Origin: Prolixibacteraceae bacterium
GTDB taxonomy: Bacteria > Bacteroidota > Bacteroidia > Bacteroidales > Prolixibacteraceae
Reading direction: 5' to 3'
Assembly (NCBI GenBank): GCA_019163175.1
Contig: JAFLKN010000011.1
Location: forward strand, 1-64,000
Length of the DNA stretch: 64,000 nucleotides
Every line of letters begins with the position of its first letter. The first letter of the stretch is position 1. Under the pieces are notes generated by a model. That model worked only from the letters and a program-made list of their open reading frames with translations, was not told where the DNA came from and ran no database searches. This document shows, in pieces, positions 7,797-15,788 of the stretch. The translations under genes and the position numbers were made by a program.

Positions 7797-9278
7797 ATGA
7801 TGATTACAAAACGACTGTCCTTAATTTTACTTTGCCTGTTCGCGCTGAACGTATATTCGCAAGATCATGAAAAAACTATCCTCAAAACTTTTCATTCCAT
7901 TTCGAGTCACGATTTGCTGAACGATGCTGCTGAGCTGACCTTGCCCAAATACGGCGGACGTTTATCCGGGTCGCCAGGCTATCAGGCAGCTGCGCAATGG
8001 GTGGCCGATCAGCTGAAACAAGCTGGAGTAAAACCTGGACTAAACGATGGCTCTTATTTGCAATACTTCCCGAATGCTTATAGCGATGTGCTCACTCCCG
8101 GCAGCGTAACTTTGCTGGCCGGAAAGAACAATGCAAAGAAAGATTATAAATTCCCCGATGATTATTTTCCCGGATCAAATTCAGCTACAGGAACTGTTTT
8201 CGGAGAAATTGTTTATGTTGGATTTGGAATTTCGGCACCCGAACTGGGCTACGACGATTACAAAGATATAGACATAAAAGGCAAAATTCTGTTGATGGAA
8301 ACAGGCGTGCCTTATACCGGGAATGACAGCATCCTGCAAAAATGGGAGAAATACAGCTACCACCGGTACAAGTTTCAACGGGCTAAAGAATTGGGCGCAG
8401 CCGGTTTGTTGTACGTTGGCAAAGTTGCCAATCCGAACACTTCCTACCTAGAAGGTTTTGTATATGCACACATCAGCGAACAAGTTGCCGAAGAGTTGTT
8501 GGACGGAACCAATAAAAAATATGCCGAATTAAGCTCTGCCATAAAAAAGAGTCTTCAACCCAACTCATTTACCCTGAATAAAAAAGTACAGATTTCGGCT
8601 AAAACCAAACATTTTCCCGATAGTCGTTCGTGCAATGTGGTGGGAATTATTGAAGGATCGGATCCAAAACTTAAAGCTGAAGCTATCATTTTGGGCGCCC
8701 ACCTCGATGCAGTTGGCAGTCCGGGGTGCCTGTTTCCCGGTGCTCTCGACAACGGATCAGGATCGGTAGATATCTTGGCAGCAGCAAGGGCATTAGCCGC
8801 TTCAGAAGTGAAACCGGCGCGCACCGTCATTTTTGTGTTTTTTGGCGGAGAGGAATGTGGTTTGTATGGAAGCAAAAAATGTGTGGAATCACCCGTGTGG
8901 CCAAAAGAAAAAGTACTTTGCATGATCAATCTCGACATGGTTGGAAATGGTACCGGCTTTCATCTTTCGAACGGGAAATCCTATCCAGACTTGTTTCGCC
9001 CGTTTGCCGAAAAAAACAAGAAATACCTGCACCGCGAATTGAACAGCTCCGAATACCGCATCAACTATGGCCGGCCACGCACCGATGCAGCTGTTTTCGA
9101 CAAAGCTGGTTACCGCACTCTAAGTTTGTGGACAAGTGGTACCGTGAAAACAGTTTATTACCATCACCCACTCGACAATACAGATGCGTTAACTCCTGAA
9201 ATTATGGAAGATGCAGCTAAATTGCTCTACCTTGGCATCCTTGATTTAGCCAGTGATGAAACGATAAGTGCACGATAA
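7797..9278 (+). CDS. Secreted M28 family zinc peptidase with PA domain
   Basis: A 493-residue exported aminopeptidase-like protein. Residues 1-21 are a signal peptide (ending NVYSQD). A protease-associated insert lies at about 130-260. The two-zinc site of family M28 is complete: His302 in GAHLDAVGS, Asp318 in ALDNGSGS, Glu352/Glu353 in FGGEECG, Asp380 in NLDMVGN and the His456/His457 pair in YYHHPLDN. It should release N-terminal amino acids or dipeptides from peptides outside the cytoplasm, in line with the tricorn protease upstream. The gene starts at a double ATG (7797 or 7800). Confidence 0.92.
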   Translation: MMITKRLSLILLCLFALNVYSQDHEKTILKTFHSISSHDLLNDAAELTLPKYGGRLSGSPGYQAAAQWVADQLKQAGVKPGLNDGSYLQYFPNAYSDVLTPGSVTLLAGKNNAKKDYKFPDDYFPGSNSATGTVFGEIVYVGFGISAPELGYDDYKDIDIKGKILLMETGVPYTGNDSILQKWEKYSYHRYKFQRAKELGAAGLLYVGKVANPNTSYLEGFVYAHISEQVAEELLDGTNKKYAELSSAIKKSLQPNSFTLNKKVQISAKTKHFPDSRSCNVVGIIEGSDPKLKAEAIILGAHLDAVGSPGCLFPGALDNGSGSVDILAAARALAASEVKPARTVIFVFFGGEECGLYGSKKCVESPVWPKEKVLCMINLDMVGNGTGFHLSNGKSYPDLFRPFAEKNKKYLHRELNSSEYRINYGRPRTDAAVFDKAGYRTLSLWTSGTVKTVYYHHPLDNTDALTPEIMEDAAKLLYLGILDLASDETISAR

Positions 9279-9416
9279 AATCGGTTATTTGTTTCAAATC
9301 GATTCAATTATTGAGGAGCGCAGAATGGAAATTTGGTAAATTTACGACACCAAAGGAAACCTGATCAAATCTCCTTTGTTTTAAAGTCAAATAACAACTT
9401 TAATACGCCTGACTTT

Positions 9417-9674
9417 ATGCAAAAAACCTGGAAATTTAAACTCGGAATAGTTCTTTTGATCCTTTGCGTTATCGCATTTCTGGCTTTACCAGTCGTACCT
9501 TTTCTTGATTTGGATAATGGGACAAAAATTACCGTTTCAACCGTACTTCTGGTAATTGGTGAAATTACATTTTGGACTGGAGGATTGCTTCTGGGAAAAG
9601 AATTATTCAGCAAATACAAGGCGTATTTTAACCCCAAAAACTGGTTCAAAAAGAAAGAAGATACTCCTGAATGA
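9417..9674 (+). CDS. Small membrane protein, transporter-suffix-like
   Basis: An 85-residue protein with two membrane segments (about residues 8-27 and 38-60) and a basic tail (FNPKNWFKKKEDTPE). It resembles short proteins annotated as carrying a transporter suffix domain. An upstream GTG at 9333 would add 28 polar residues, so the ATG at 9417 is used. It sits alone between the M28 peptidase and a small YciI-like gene. Function unknown. Confidence 0.6.
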   Translation: MQKTWKFKLGIVLLILCVIAFLALPVVPFLDLDNGTKITVSTVLLVIGEITFWTGGLLLGKELFSKYKAYFNPKNWFKKKEDTPE

Positions 9675-9678
9675 AACT

Positions 9679-9686
9679 TAACTTTG
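9679..9686 (+). promoter_or_regulatory. Bacteroidota -7 box (TAACTTTG)
   Basis: TAACTTTG fits the Bacteroidota -7 consensus TAnnTTTG. It ends 7 bases before the ATG at 9694, which would make the transcript nearly leaderless. I see no clear TTG box at the usual distance upstream. Confidence 0.4.
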
Positions 9687-9693
9687 TTGCAAA

Positions 9694-9981
9694 ATGAAGA
9701 TACTTGCTATTGAAAAAGAAATGCCCGGAGTGGCCGATGGAGATTATAAACCATGGTTAGAAGCTGAGGCGAAAAAGGCCTGGGAACTGCAACAGGAAGG
9801 ACTGATCCGCGAATTGTATTTTACCGATGACCATTGCGCTGTGCTTATTCTTGAGGCTCGTGATAAAGCACATGCCCGCGAAATTGTAAACCAGTTACCA
9901 CTAGTTCAGCAGAAGCTCATCGATTTTGAACTACTCGCACTGACTGCCTATCCCGGATTTGCAAGGTTATTCAAGGCGTGA
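9694..9981 (+). CDS. YciI/muconolactone-isomerase-like small protein
   Basis: A 95-residue single-domain protein of the dimeric alpha-beta barrel type, resembling muconolactone delta-isomerase-like or YciI-like proteins: an opening strand MKILAIEKE, a helix with KKAWELQQEGLIRELYF, and a closing segment KLIDFELLALTAYPGFARLF. Such proteins are small cytoplasmic enzymes or ligand binders. It is preceded by a -7 box (9679-9686) and followed by an unrelated small gene. Reaction unknown. Confidence 0.65.
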   Translation: MKILAIEKEMPGVADGDYKPWLEAEAKKAWELQQEGLIRELYFTDDHCAVLILEARDKAHAREIVNQLPLVQQKLIDFELLALTAYPGFARLFKA

Positions 9982-10032
9982 TTCTACCGGATTATTTCGG
10001 AATCAATTAATGATTCAAACACTGAAACTAAA

Positions 10033-10467
10033 ATGGCATCACGCGATTACCTCATCCATCAATTTGAAGAAATGGGATTTTTTCTGGCTTCCATTCTCCG
10101 ACGGATATTAAAAATGAAGGAAGAAAACCAGCAGGAACAGATGGAAGCCGCTGTTCGGGAGGAATTGATTCAGGAATTAAAACTGGATATTGATCAGCTT
10201 ATCATGCTTGAAAATGAAGAATTCGTAGTGCTGGTTAAAACTTATTTTACTTCGGAAGACCAACTTGAAAAACTGGCTGATATCCTGAAAGTTTTAGGTC
10301 AGGATATTGAGTTTTCGTTTTCGCTGAACAAGGCCAACTACTTAAAAAAAGCTTTATTTCTATTCAATAACCTTCAGGAAAACAGTTCGGTGTTTTCATA
10401 CGATCGCCGGGCGAAAATTTTAGAAATTCAGGAAATAGTAATGCGACTCGGATTGACTGACAACTAA
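10033..10467 (+). CDS. Conserved hypothetical helical protein (DUF6483-like)
   Basis: A 144-residue acidic, helical protein without signal or membrane segment. The N-terminus (MASRDYLIHQFEEMGFFLASIL) recalls the DUF6483 family, but I am unsure. The rest shows leucine-rich amphipathic helices and no catalytic motif. It lies 51 bases after the YciI-like gene and 62 bases before the sulfatase maturase. No function is proposed. Confidence 0.5.
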   Translation: MASRDYLIHQFEEMGFFLASILRRILKMKEENQQEQMEAAVREELIQELKLDIDQLIMLENEEFVVLVKTYFTSEDQLEKLADILKVLGQDIEFSFSLNKANYLKKALFLFNNLQENSSVFSYDRRAKILEIQEIVMRLGLTDN

Positions 10468-10472
10468 ACACG

Positions 10473-10502
10473 TTGGTTCTATCGCGATATTTTTTAAGTT
10501 TG
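10473..10502 (+). promoter_or_regulatory. Promoter TTG-N19-TAAGTTTG
   Basis: TTG at 10473-10475, a 19-base spacer, then TAAGTTTG at 10495-10502. This matches the Bacteroidota housekeeping pattern (TTG or TTTG, about 19 bases, TAnnTTTG). It is the best-formed promoter in the window and lies 27 bases before the ATG at 10530, supporting that start over the upstream frame at 10473. Confidence 0.65.
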
Positions 10503-10529
10503 TCATTCAGGAAAATAACAAAATCAAGC

Positions 10530-11735
10530 ATGGCCAAACACCGACCGCTCAGTTCTGTCCTTATAAAACCTACCGGTCCGGATTGCAATCTGGACTGTAC
10601 CTATTGCTTTTACCTCGAAAAATCAGCGTTATTTCATCAAACTCCCGTTCACCGGATGAGTCTGGAAATTCAGGAAGAACTGATACGACAGGTTATGCAG
10701 CAGTCTGGCGAAAGTGTTTCGCTGGGTTGGCAGGGTGGCGAACCTACCTTAATGGGACTCGACTTTTACAAGCGTGCCATTGAGTTGGAGAAGAAATATG
10801 GTCACAATCAAATGGTGGGCAACGGTTTGCAAACCAATGGCATGTTGCTAGATAAAAACTGGGCTGCTTTTCTGAAAGAATACGACTGGCTGGTTGGAAT
10901 TTCATTGGATGGACCTGAACACATACACAACCGTTACCGACTGGATAAAGGGCAAAAAGGAACACATCAGCGGGTGGAAGAAAATGCCATCATGCTTCAG
11001 CAGGAAGGTGTTGCAGCCAACGCCATGTGCGTGCTAACCTCTTATTCTGTGCAATTTCCTGATGAGCTTTACGCCTACTACAAAGGTTTAGGCTATACAT
11101 TTATGCAGTTTATCCCGATTGTAGAAACCGACAAAAACGATCCGACCAAAGCTGCACCCTTCTCGGTGTCGGCAGTCGATTACGGTAATTTTCTGAATCG
11201 CATATTTGATTTGTGGCAGGCCGATTTTGTCGATGGTGTTCCAAGCACGTCTATCCGCCATTTCGAATCGGTTTTCCATTCGTATGTGGGTATGGAAGCT
11301 CCTGAGTGTACCATGATGAAAGAATGTGGCCCGTATGTGGTAGTTGAGCACAATGGCAATGTGTACAGTTGCGACTTTTTTGTTGAGCCCAAATGGAAAC
11401 TGGGGAATATCATGCACGACCGAATCATCAACATGTTGAACATGAAAACCCAGCAGACTTTCGGTGCTGCCAAGGCCGTCCTTCCGCGCGAATGCAGGCA
11501 ATGCAGCTGGTTGCGCAATTGCTATGGCGGATGCACCAAAGACCGCATTAAAGACCCGGAAGATCACCGTAAACCTCGATTTTGCACCTCCTATAAAATG
11601 TTCTTCAAACATGCCGACCCCACCTTAAAACAAATGGCTGAGCAATGGAAAGAACAACAGGCTATTCATCAGGTAAAGCAGCAAACCGGTGGTGTGTACA
11701 ATGCCTTCGACGATTTTATGGGGAAACGTTTGTAG
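10530..11735 (+). CDS. Anaerobic sulfatase-maturating radical SAM enzyme
   Basis: A 401-residue radical SAM enzyme that should convert an active-site Cys or Ser of a sulfatase into formylglycine. The radical SAM cluster motif is C-x3-C-x2-C in DCNLDCTYCFYLEK near residue 20, followed by GWQGGEPTLMG. The C-terminal SPASM region has the further cysteines that hold extra iron-sulfur clusters (CTMMKECG, CDFF, CRQCSWLRNCYGGC). Length fits the anSME family (about 370-410). The start follows a clear promoter (10473-10502). No type I sulfatase lies in the window, so the substrate must be encoded elsewhere, or this member acts on another protein. Confidence 0.9.
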   Translation: MAKHRPLSSVLIKPTGPDCNLDCTYCFYLEKSALFHQTPVHRMSLEIQEELIRQVMQQSGESVSLGWQGGEPTLMGLDFYKRAIELEKKYGHNQMVGNGLQTNGMLLDKNWAAFLKEYDWLVGISLDGPEHIHNRYRLDKGQKGTHQRVEENAIMLQQEGVAANAMCVLTSYSVQFPDELYAYYKGLGYTFMQFIPIVETDKNDPTKAAPFSVSAVDYGNFLNRIFDLWQADFVDGVPSTSIRHFESVFHSYVGMEAPECTMMKECGPYVVVEHNGNVYSCDFFVEPKWKLGNIMHDRIINMLNMKTQQTFGAAKAVLPRECRQCSWLRNCYGGCTKDRIKDPEDHRKPRFCTSYKMFFKHADPTLKQMAEQWKEQQAIHQVKQQTGGVYNAFDDFMGKRL

Positions 11736-11828
11736 AGCAGTTTGTTCTGGGTTGCGAGCTCCGGGTTACAGGCTTATCCCGAATCACGTAACTCGAAACA
11801 TTGAATTTTAAACTTAAAACGTCTTTGT

Positions 11829-12239
11829 ATGATAGAACAACTCGAAATAATACTTCCAGCCTTTAAACGAGGATACCACCTGATCACCGATTTAGTTGAA
11901 AGACAATTGCCCCGTTTACCCGAAAAAGGATTGGTAAATATCCTGATTCAGCATACATCTGCAGGTATTAGTCTGAATGAAAATGCCGATCCGTCGGTCC
12001 GGTATGATTTTGAAACCTTTATGAATAAACTGGTTCCGGAAAATGATCCGGGTTTTACACATTTGGATGAAGGTGATGATGATATGCCTGCACACCTAAA
12101 GAGTTCGCTAATTGGCGCTAGCCTGACCATCCCGATTACCAATCACCAACTGAATCTGGGAACTTGGCAGGGCATTTATTTGTGCGAATTCAGGAACTAT
12201 GGCGGACGACGACGGTTGGTGGTGACGATAATGAGTTGA
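11829..12239 (+). CDS. yjbQ: YjbQ/UPF0047 family protein
   Basis: A 136-residue protein of the YjbQ/UPF0047 family, which has been linked to a weak secondary thiamine-phosphate synthase activity. Family marks are HTSAGISLNENADPSVRYDF, HLDEGDDDMPAHLKSSL, and the end LGTWQGIYLCEFRNYGGRRR. The full family length is present. It is transcribed toward the defence operon and stops just 5 bases before the last gene of that operon (stop at 12245), with no recognisable terminator in between. Confidence 0.9.
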   Translation: MIEQLEIILPAFKRGYHLITDLVERQLPRLPEKGLVNILIQHTSAGISLNENADPSVRYDFETFMNKLVPENDPGFTHLDEGDDDMPAHLKSSLIGASLTIPITNHQLNLGTWQGIYLCEFRNYGGRRRLVVTIMS

Positions 12240-12244
12240 AACTA

Positions 12245-12928
12245 CTACAAATATTTTGCAAGTTTTTTGTTGAGTAAATAAACTCCAACCATGCAATATT
12301 CATCAAATTTACCTCCCTGTGTGGTAAGAAGCCGAAGTTTCTCAGTCTCGAAAAAGCGCCTTTGAATTGCTTTCCCCTGCCTGTTTTTTCCTTCGCGCTC
12401 AATCAATTCTTTATAAAATTTGTATCGCCCTTCGCGAATTCTTTTCAGATCAAATGTATTCAAATTGAGCACATCAACCAACTCCTTATTTAGAAGCTCA
12501 TGATCTGAATATATTTCACCATCAGCTTTGTATTTAATCAACTCTTCTATATTTAGTTTTCCAGATGGATTAAAATTAAAATCCTCTTTGCCCTTAAATG
12601 TATCACAAGTTTGTACATTTTTCGGTTGGCCATGATTTCCACTACAGGCCACTAATAAATTTTGGTAGTTCAATTCTAGTTCATGATGGTTCTCTTGAGA
12701 CATTACATGCTCTATTTTACTACTTGGATAATTTTTATCTATTTGTTCCGGACTCAAGGTTTGAGGAATCCTTTTCATACAATAACAGCAAATACACCCT
12801 TGCTCATTTAAAAGCTGTGCGCGTAAATCATCTTCCTTAATGTCTCTAGGTAATCCTTTGTAATCGCCACCTTTCGCCCGGTATTCTTCTAAACTTTTTG
12901 GTTCCCTAACCTTACTAATCTGCTTCAT
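12245..12928 (-). CDS. PtuB-like HNH endonuclease (TIGR02646-like)
   Basis: A 227-residue HNH nuclease, last gene of the four-gene operon. A Cys pair (Cys47 and Cys50 in GCICCYCMKRIP), then IEH at 72-74, LNYQNLLVAC at 86-95 and His99 form the zinc/HNH core typical of TIGR02646-like proteins such as PtuB of the Septu anti-phage system. Its start overlaps the ATPase gene by 14 bases, so the two are translationally coupled, as ptuA and ptuB usually are. It probably cuts DNA or RNA when the ATPase releases it. Base composition is visibly AT-rich. Pairing with an ATPase is known for the family; linking to a methylase is unusual. Confidence 0.85.
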   Translation of the reverse strand: MKQISKVREPKSLEEYRAKGGDYKGLPRDIKEDDLRAQLLNEQGCICCYCMKRIPQTLSPEQIDKNYPSSKIEHVMSQENHHELELNYQNLLVACSGNHGQPKNVQTCDTFKGKEDFNFNPSGKLNIEELIKYKADGEIYSDHELLNKELVDVLNLNTFDLKRIREGRYKFYKELIEREGKNRQGKAIQRRFFETEKLRLLTTQGGKFDEYCMVGVYLLNKKLAKYL

Positions 12929-14423
12929 CTTCCTTTAGGTAGTTGAGTTGAATAGCAGCGTTCTGTATATCAGCATCGGTATCACCCAATATATCAGTTA
13001 AGTCTTTCAGCATTTTTTCTGCTTTTTTTATTTCTTCATCTTCAATAAGCATGAACAGTTTGCTTAAGTCTTTTCGAATGGTCTCGTTTCGTTCTTCAAC
13101 TCCCATTAGATTATACAAAATGGAACTGATTTCGCGCCCGTAATGCTTCGGGGTTTGTTCTACCAATTGCCCATTTTCGATAATCTTTACAAAGGTTTTA
13201 TCTGGGTTGGCGTTTGAGAGTAATTGGGGTGAATGGGTTGCAATTAAATAGCTAATTTCGTTTGTGTGGTTCAATTCAACATTTTCTTCAATTTCACTGA
13301 TGAAACTGCGTTGCCATTTGGGGTGCAAAAAAGTATCGGGTTCGTCGAACAGGAACAGTGTATTTTCTCCCGCCAATAATTCGGCAAGCCCTTTAATGGT
13401 AATGGATTGCTGCTCTCCTTCGCTCAAAATACTGAAGGTTTTTCGTTCTCCGTTTTCTTCTTTAATCAACGAAAAACTAATATCATCAAGCAAATCGTCC
13501 AAATACATGGTATGCAGTATTTTGAACAGATTCTTTTCTTCAATAAGAAAGTCGCGGAGTTCAAAAAGCTTTTTTTGGCCGACGATTGTTATGTTCAGAT
13601 GCTCATTTCCCCATGCGTCGAAAATGAAACTATTCTTGGGGAATTTGTCAGTTAGCGGTAATTCTAAATGATCTTTATTTTTCAAATTCTCTTGGATAAA
13701 TTCCAAAAATGTTTTCACCTCTCCAGTAGCTCCCCAGAAATCATTTAAACTACCAGTTTTGTCCCAATATGGTTTTCTAAGTTTTATCTGGACAATCTCA
13801 ACTCCAACAATCTTAGCTTTTTCTTTCAAAAATATTGGTATTTCTCCATATTCATAGGCCAATAGACTAAGCAGGATAACATTAAATAGTTTCGGTTCAT
13901 GGTAGTAAAACTGAACTGGGGTACTTTCTCCTTTGCGTAAGTTTCTTGATAACTTATCATTATGCGGTTCACAGAGTATTTTCATTATCTTAGAATAGCC
14001 AGAATAGTAAATAACAATACTTTGGGGTAAATAAAATTGGTATTGACTAACAGGTGGCACTTTATAAAAAACATCATTATCATCGTTTTTCTCTGGCATA
14101 ATTTTAAGCTCAGGTACTTGTCCCTTATCACCAGCTGTTATGTGAATTTCTTTAAATTGAATGCTGTTCCACACCATTCCACTTTCTGATTTTAAAGAAG
14201 TACTTTCATATCGTTTGACATACTCCAACTTAAATCCAAACTTCGACTTTTCACCTAAAACAACACAACTAAATATTTCGGCAATGGCTTCCAGTATAGT
14301 TGATTTGCCTGAACCATTAATGCCAATTAAGACATTGACAAAATGCTTACTGTCAGCCGGAAATTCGTAGGTAAAATCCCTGAACAGCTTGTATTCTTTG
14401 ATGTATAACCGCTTTAGTTGCAT
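12915..14423 (-). CDS. PtuA-like AAA/OLD-type ATPase
   Basis: A 502-residue SMC/ABC-like ATPase. Walker A is GINGSGKST (residues 34-42), an ABC-like signature LSEGEQQS lies near 333, Walker B is LFLFDEPDTFLHPKW near 360 and the switch histidine is in YLIATHSPQLL. The central region is a helical insert; no TOPRIM domain follows, so this is the PtuA-type and not an OLD nuclease. It overlaps the end of hsdS by 10 bases and the HNH gene by 14. In Septu, PtuA holds PtuB inactive until infection; the same role is inferred here. It could also feed an ATP-dependent signal to the methylase. Confidence 0.87.
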   Translation of the reverse strand: MQLKRLYIKEYKLFRDFTYEFPADSKHFVNVLIGINGSGKSTILEAIAEIFSCVVLGEKSKFGFKLEYVKRYESTSLKSESGMVWNSIQFKEIHITAGDKGQVPELKIMPEKNDDNDVFYKVPPVSQYQFYLPQSIVIYYSGYSKIMKILCEPHNDKLSRNLRKGESTPVQFYYHEPKLFNVILLSLLAYEYGEIPIFLKEKAKIVGVEIVQIKLRKPYWDKTGSLNDFWGATGEVKTFLEFIQENLKNKDHLELPLTDKFPKNSFIFDAWGNEHLNITIVGQKKLFELRDFLIEEKNLFKILHTMYLDDLLDDISFSLIKEENGERKTFSILSEGEQQSITIKGLAELLAGENTLFLFDEPDTFLHPKWQRSFISEIEENVELNHTNEISYLIATHSPQLLSNANPDKTFVKIIENGQLVEQTPKHYGREISSILYNLMGVEERNETIRKDLSKLFMLIEDEEIKKAEKMLKDLTDILGDTDADIQNAAIQLNYLKEDEAD

Positions 14424-15787
14424 GGCATAAATATTTTGCTTTCAAATTCAGTGATGGCAAGTTGGCGATTGGTTTCAGCTTGACTTTTTTTGTTAGCGAC
14501 TTCGTTTCGGATAGACTGTATCTGGGCTGAAATTATTCTCTGGGTTTCAATTGGCGGAATTATCACCGGAATTTCCAGGAATTCATCGGTATTAATACTT
14601 TCAACAGTTACTCCTTCTTTTTGAGATCGTTCTAAAATCATTTTCTGAAAGACGTTCAAATAATTCAAAAAATAATTTTTCAGTACTATTTCCTCATTAA
14701 TCCCCATAGCTTTCAAATCTTGATTGATTGCCGTTTCTGCTTCGGTTAATGCAACAGGAAAAGAATGACGTAAAATTCCACTTCTAAAAACACCGAGCAA
14801 TGTCCCTTTGGGATAAACTTTCAATCCACCTTCTTTCACTGCAAGTTTTGTGATTTTATCCTGTGCACTTTTTAAATAAAGCTCTTTCATATCCTTTGCC
14901 GACGTCCAGTAAATATCTCCTCCCCAAAAATCATTTCTTGATGTTGATGGCGTTTTTCCTCCTTCGAAAAAGATCAATAATGTTTTTATAGGTAGAATTG
15001 GATGTTTTACATTTCTAAAAGAATACAATCTTTGCTTTAAAAGATGACTTAAAGCCCATCGTTCAATTTCTTTATATGCCAGAAAACTTAACCCATTAAT
15101 GACAATTGAACTATTACTTTTAACCACACCCAATTCGTCAAACAAATATTTTTTAATTCCTTTTTCCAAACTTTTCGCCTCCCCTTCGAGCCTTTTTGCT
15201 TCAATAATTCGGTCGTTGTAGGCCTGTACAATTTGGTTTTGTTCTTCGAGGGTAGGAAGTGGAATTTTGACATTTAAAAAAGAAGAAATATCAATGCGCT
15301 GACGATTGGTTGTTCCACTACTACAGCTTTGTGCAAATTTTATAAACTCTTTAGTTGTGGTAATCAAAACTAAAAATTCTGGATTAATGATTTTTTCATT
15401 GACCTCGAATGTCGGAAAATCGTTGGTCACAATTGCTCCTTCCAGTTCTTTGGGGACAATGCCAAATGCCCCATTTCTGGCATCAATTTTAGACATAAGA
15501 AATTGTCCTTCACTAACGATGAATTGTTGTTTTGTACCGATATTTTCGCCCAATTCAACGTCTCGTGGAATGACTCCACCATTGTTAATTTTAATCGTAA
15601 CTCGCTGGTATTTTCTGCCATCCTCAATTAAAATTTGATTTCTACTTTTGTGTAAGAATTCTCCTATCCTCACCAATTTGTAGATTGGATTATACCAGAA
15701 AGTAGATTCAATCAAATATTGAACACTCCAGCTTTCGAGCAACCGAAAATTGGTATTTTGGAGATATTGGGTTTCAGCTAGAATCAT
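14414..15787 (-). CDS. hsdS: Type I specificity subunit with two target domains
   Basis: A 457-residue HsdS protein with two target-recognition domains. The first (about 20-180) ends in the conserved IPLPTLEEQNQIVQAYNDR helix, the second (about 245-420) ends in IPVIIPPIETQRIISAQIQS; both are followed by the long coiled helices that set the spacing of the two half-sites. The start is ATG at 15787, one base after the hsdM stop (TAA, 15791-15789); a longer upstream frame inside hsdM is not used. It should bring the methylase, and perhaps the fused nuclease domain, to a split DNA site. The recognised sequence cannot be read from the protein. Confidence 0.9.
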   Translation of the reverse strand: MILAETQYLQNTNFRLLESWSVQYLIESTFWYNPIYKLVRIGEFLHKSRNQILIEDGRKYQRVTIKINNGGVIPRDVELGENIGTKQQFIVSEGQFLMSKIDARNGAFGIVPKELEGAIVTNDFPTFEVNEKIINPEFLVLITTTKEFIKFAQSCSSGTTNRQRIDISSFLNVKIPLPTLEEQNQIVQAYNDRIIEAKRLEGEAKSLEKGIKKYLFDELGVVKSNSSIVINGLSFLAYKEIERWALSHLLKQRLYSFRNVKHPILPIKTLLIFFEGGKTPSTSRNDFWGGDIYWTSAKDMKELYLKSAQDKITKLAVKEGGLKVYPKGTLLGVFRSGILRHSFPVALTEAETAINQDLKAMGINEEIVLKNYFLNYLNVFQKMILERSQKEGVTVESINTDEFLEIPVIIPPIETQRIISAQIQSIRNEVANKKSQAETNRQLAITEFESKIFMPCN

Positions 15788-15788
15788 C

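Noticed and set aside
8726-9199. A 157-codon plus-strand frame inside the M28 gene
   Set aside because: It overlaps the zinc-binding residues in another frame and shows Arg/Cys/Trp-rich composition; a shadow.
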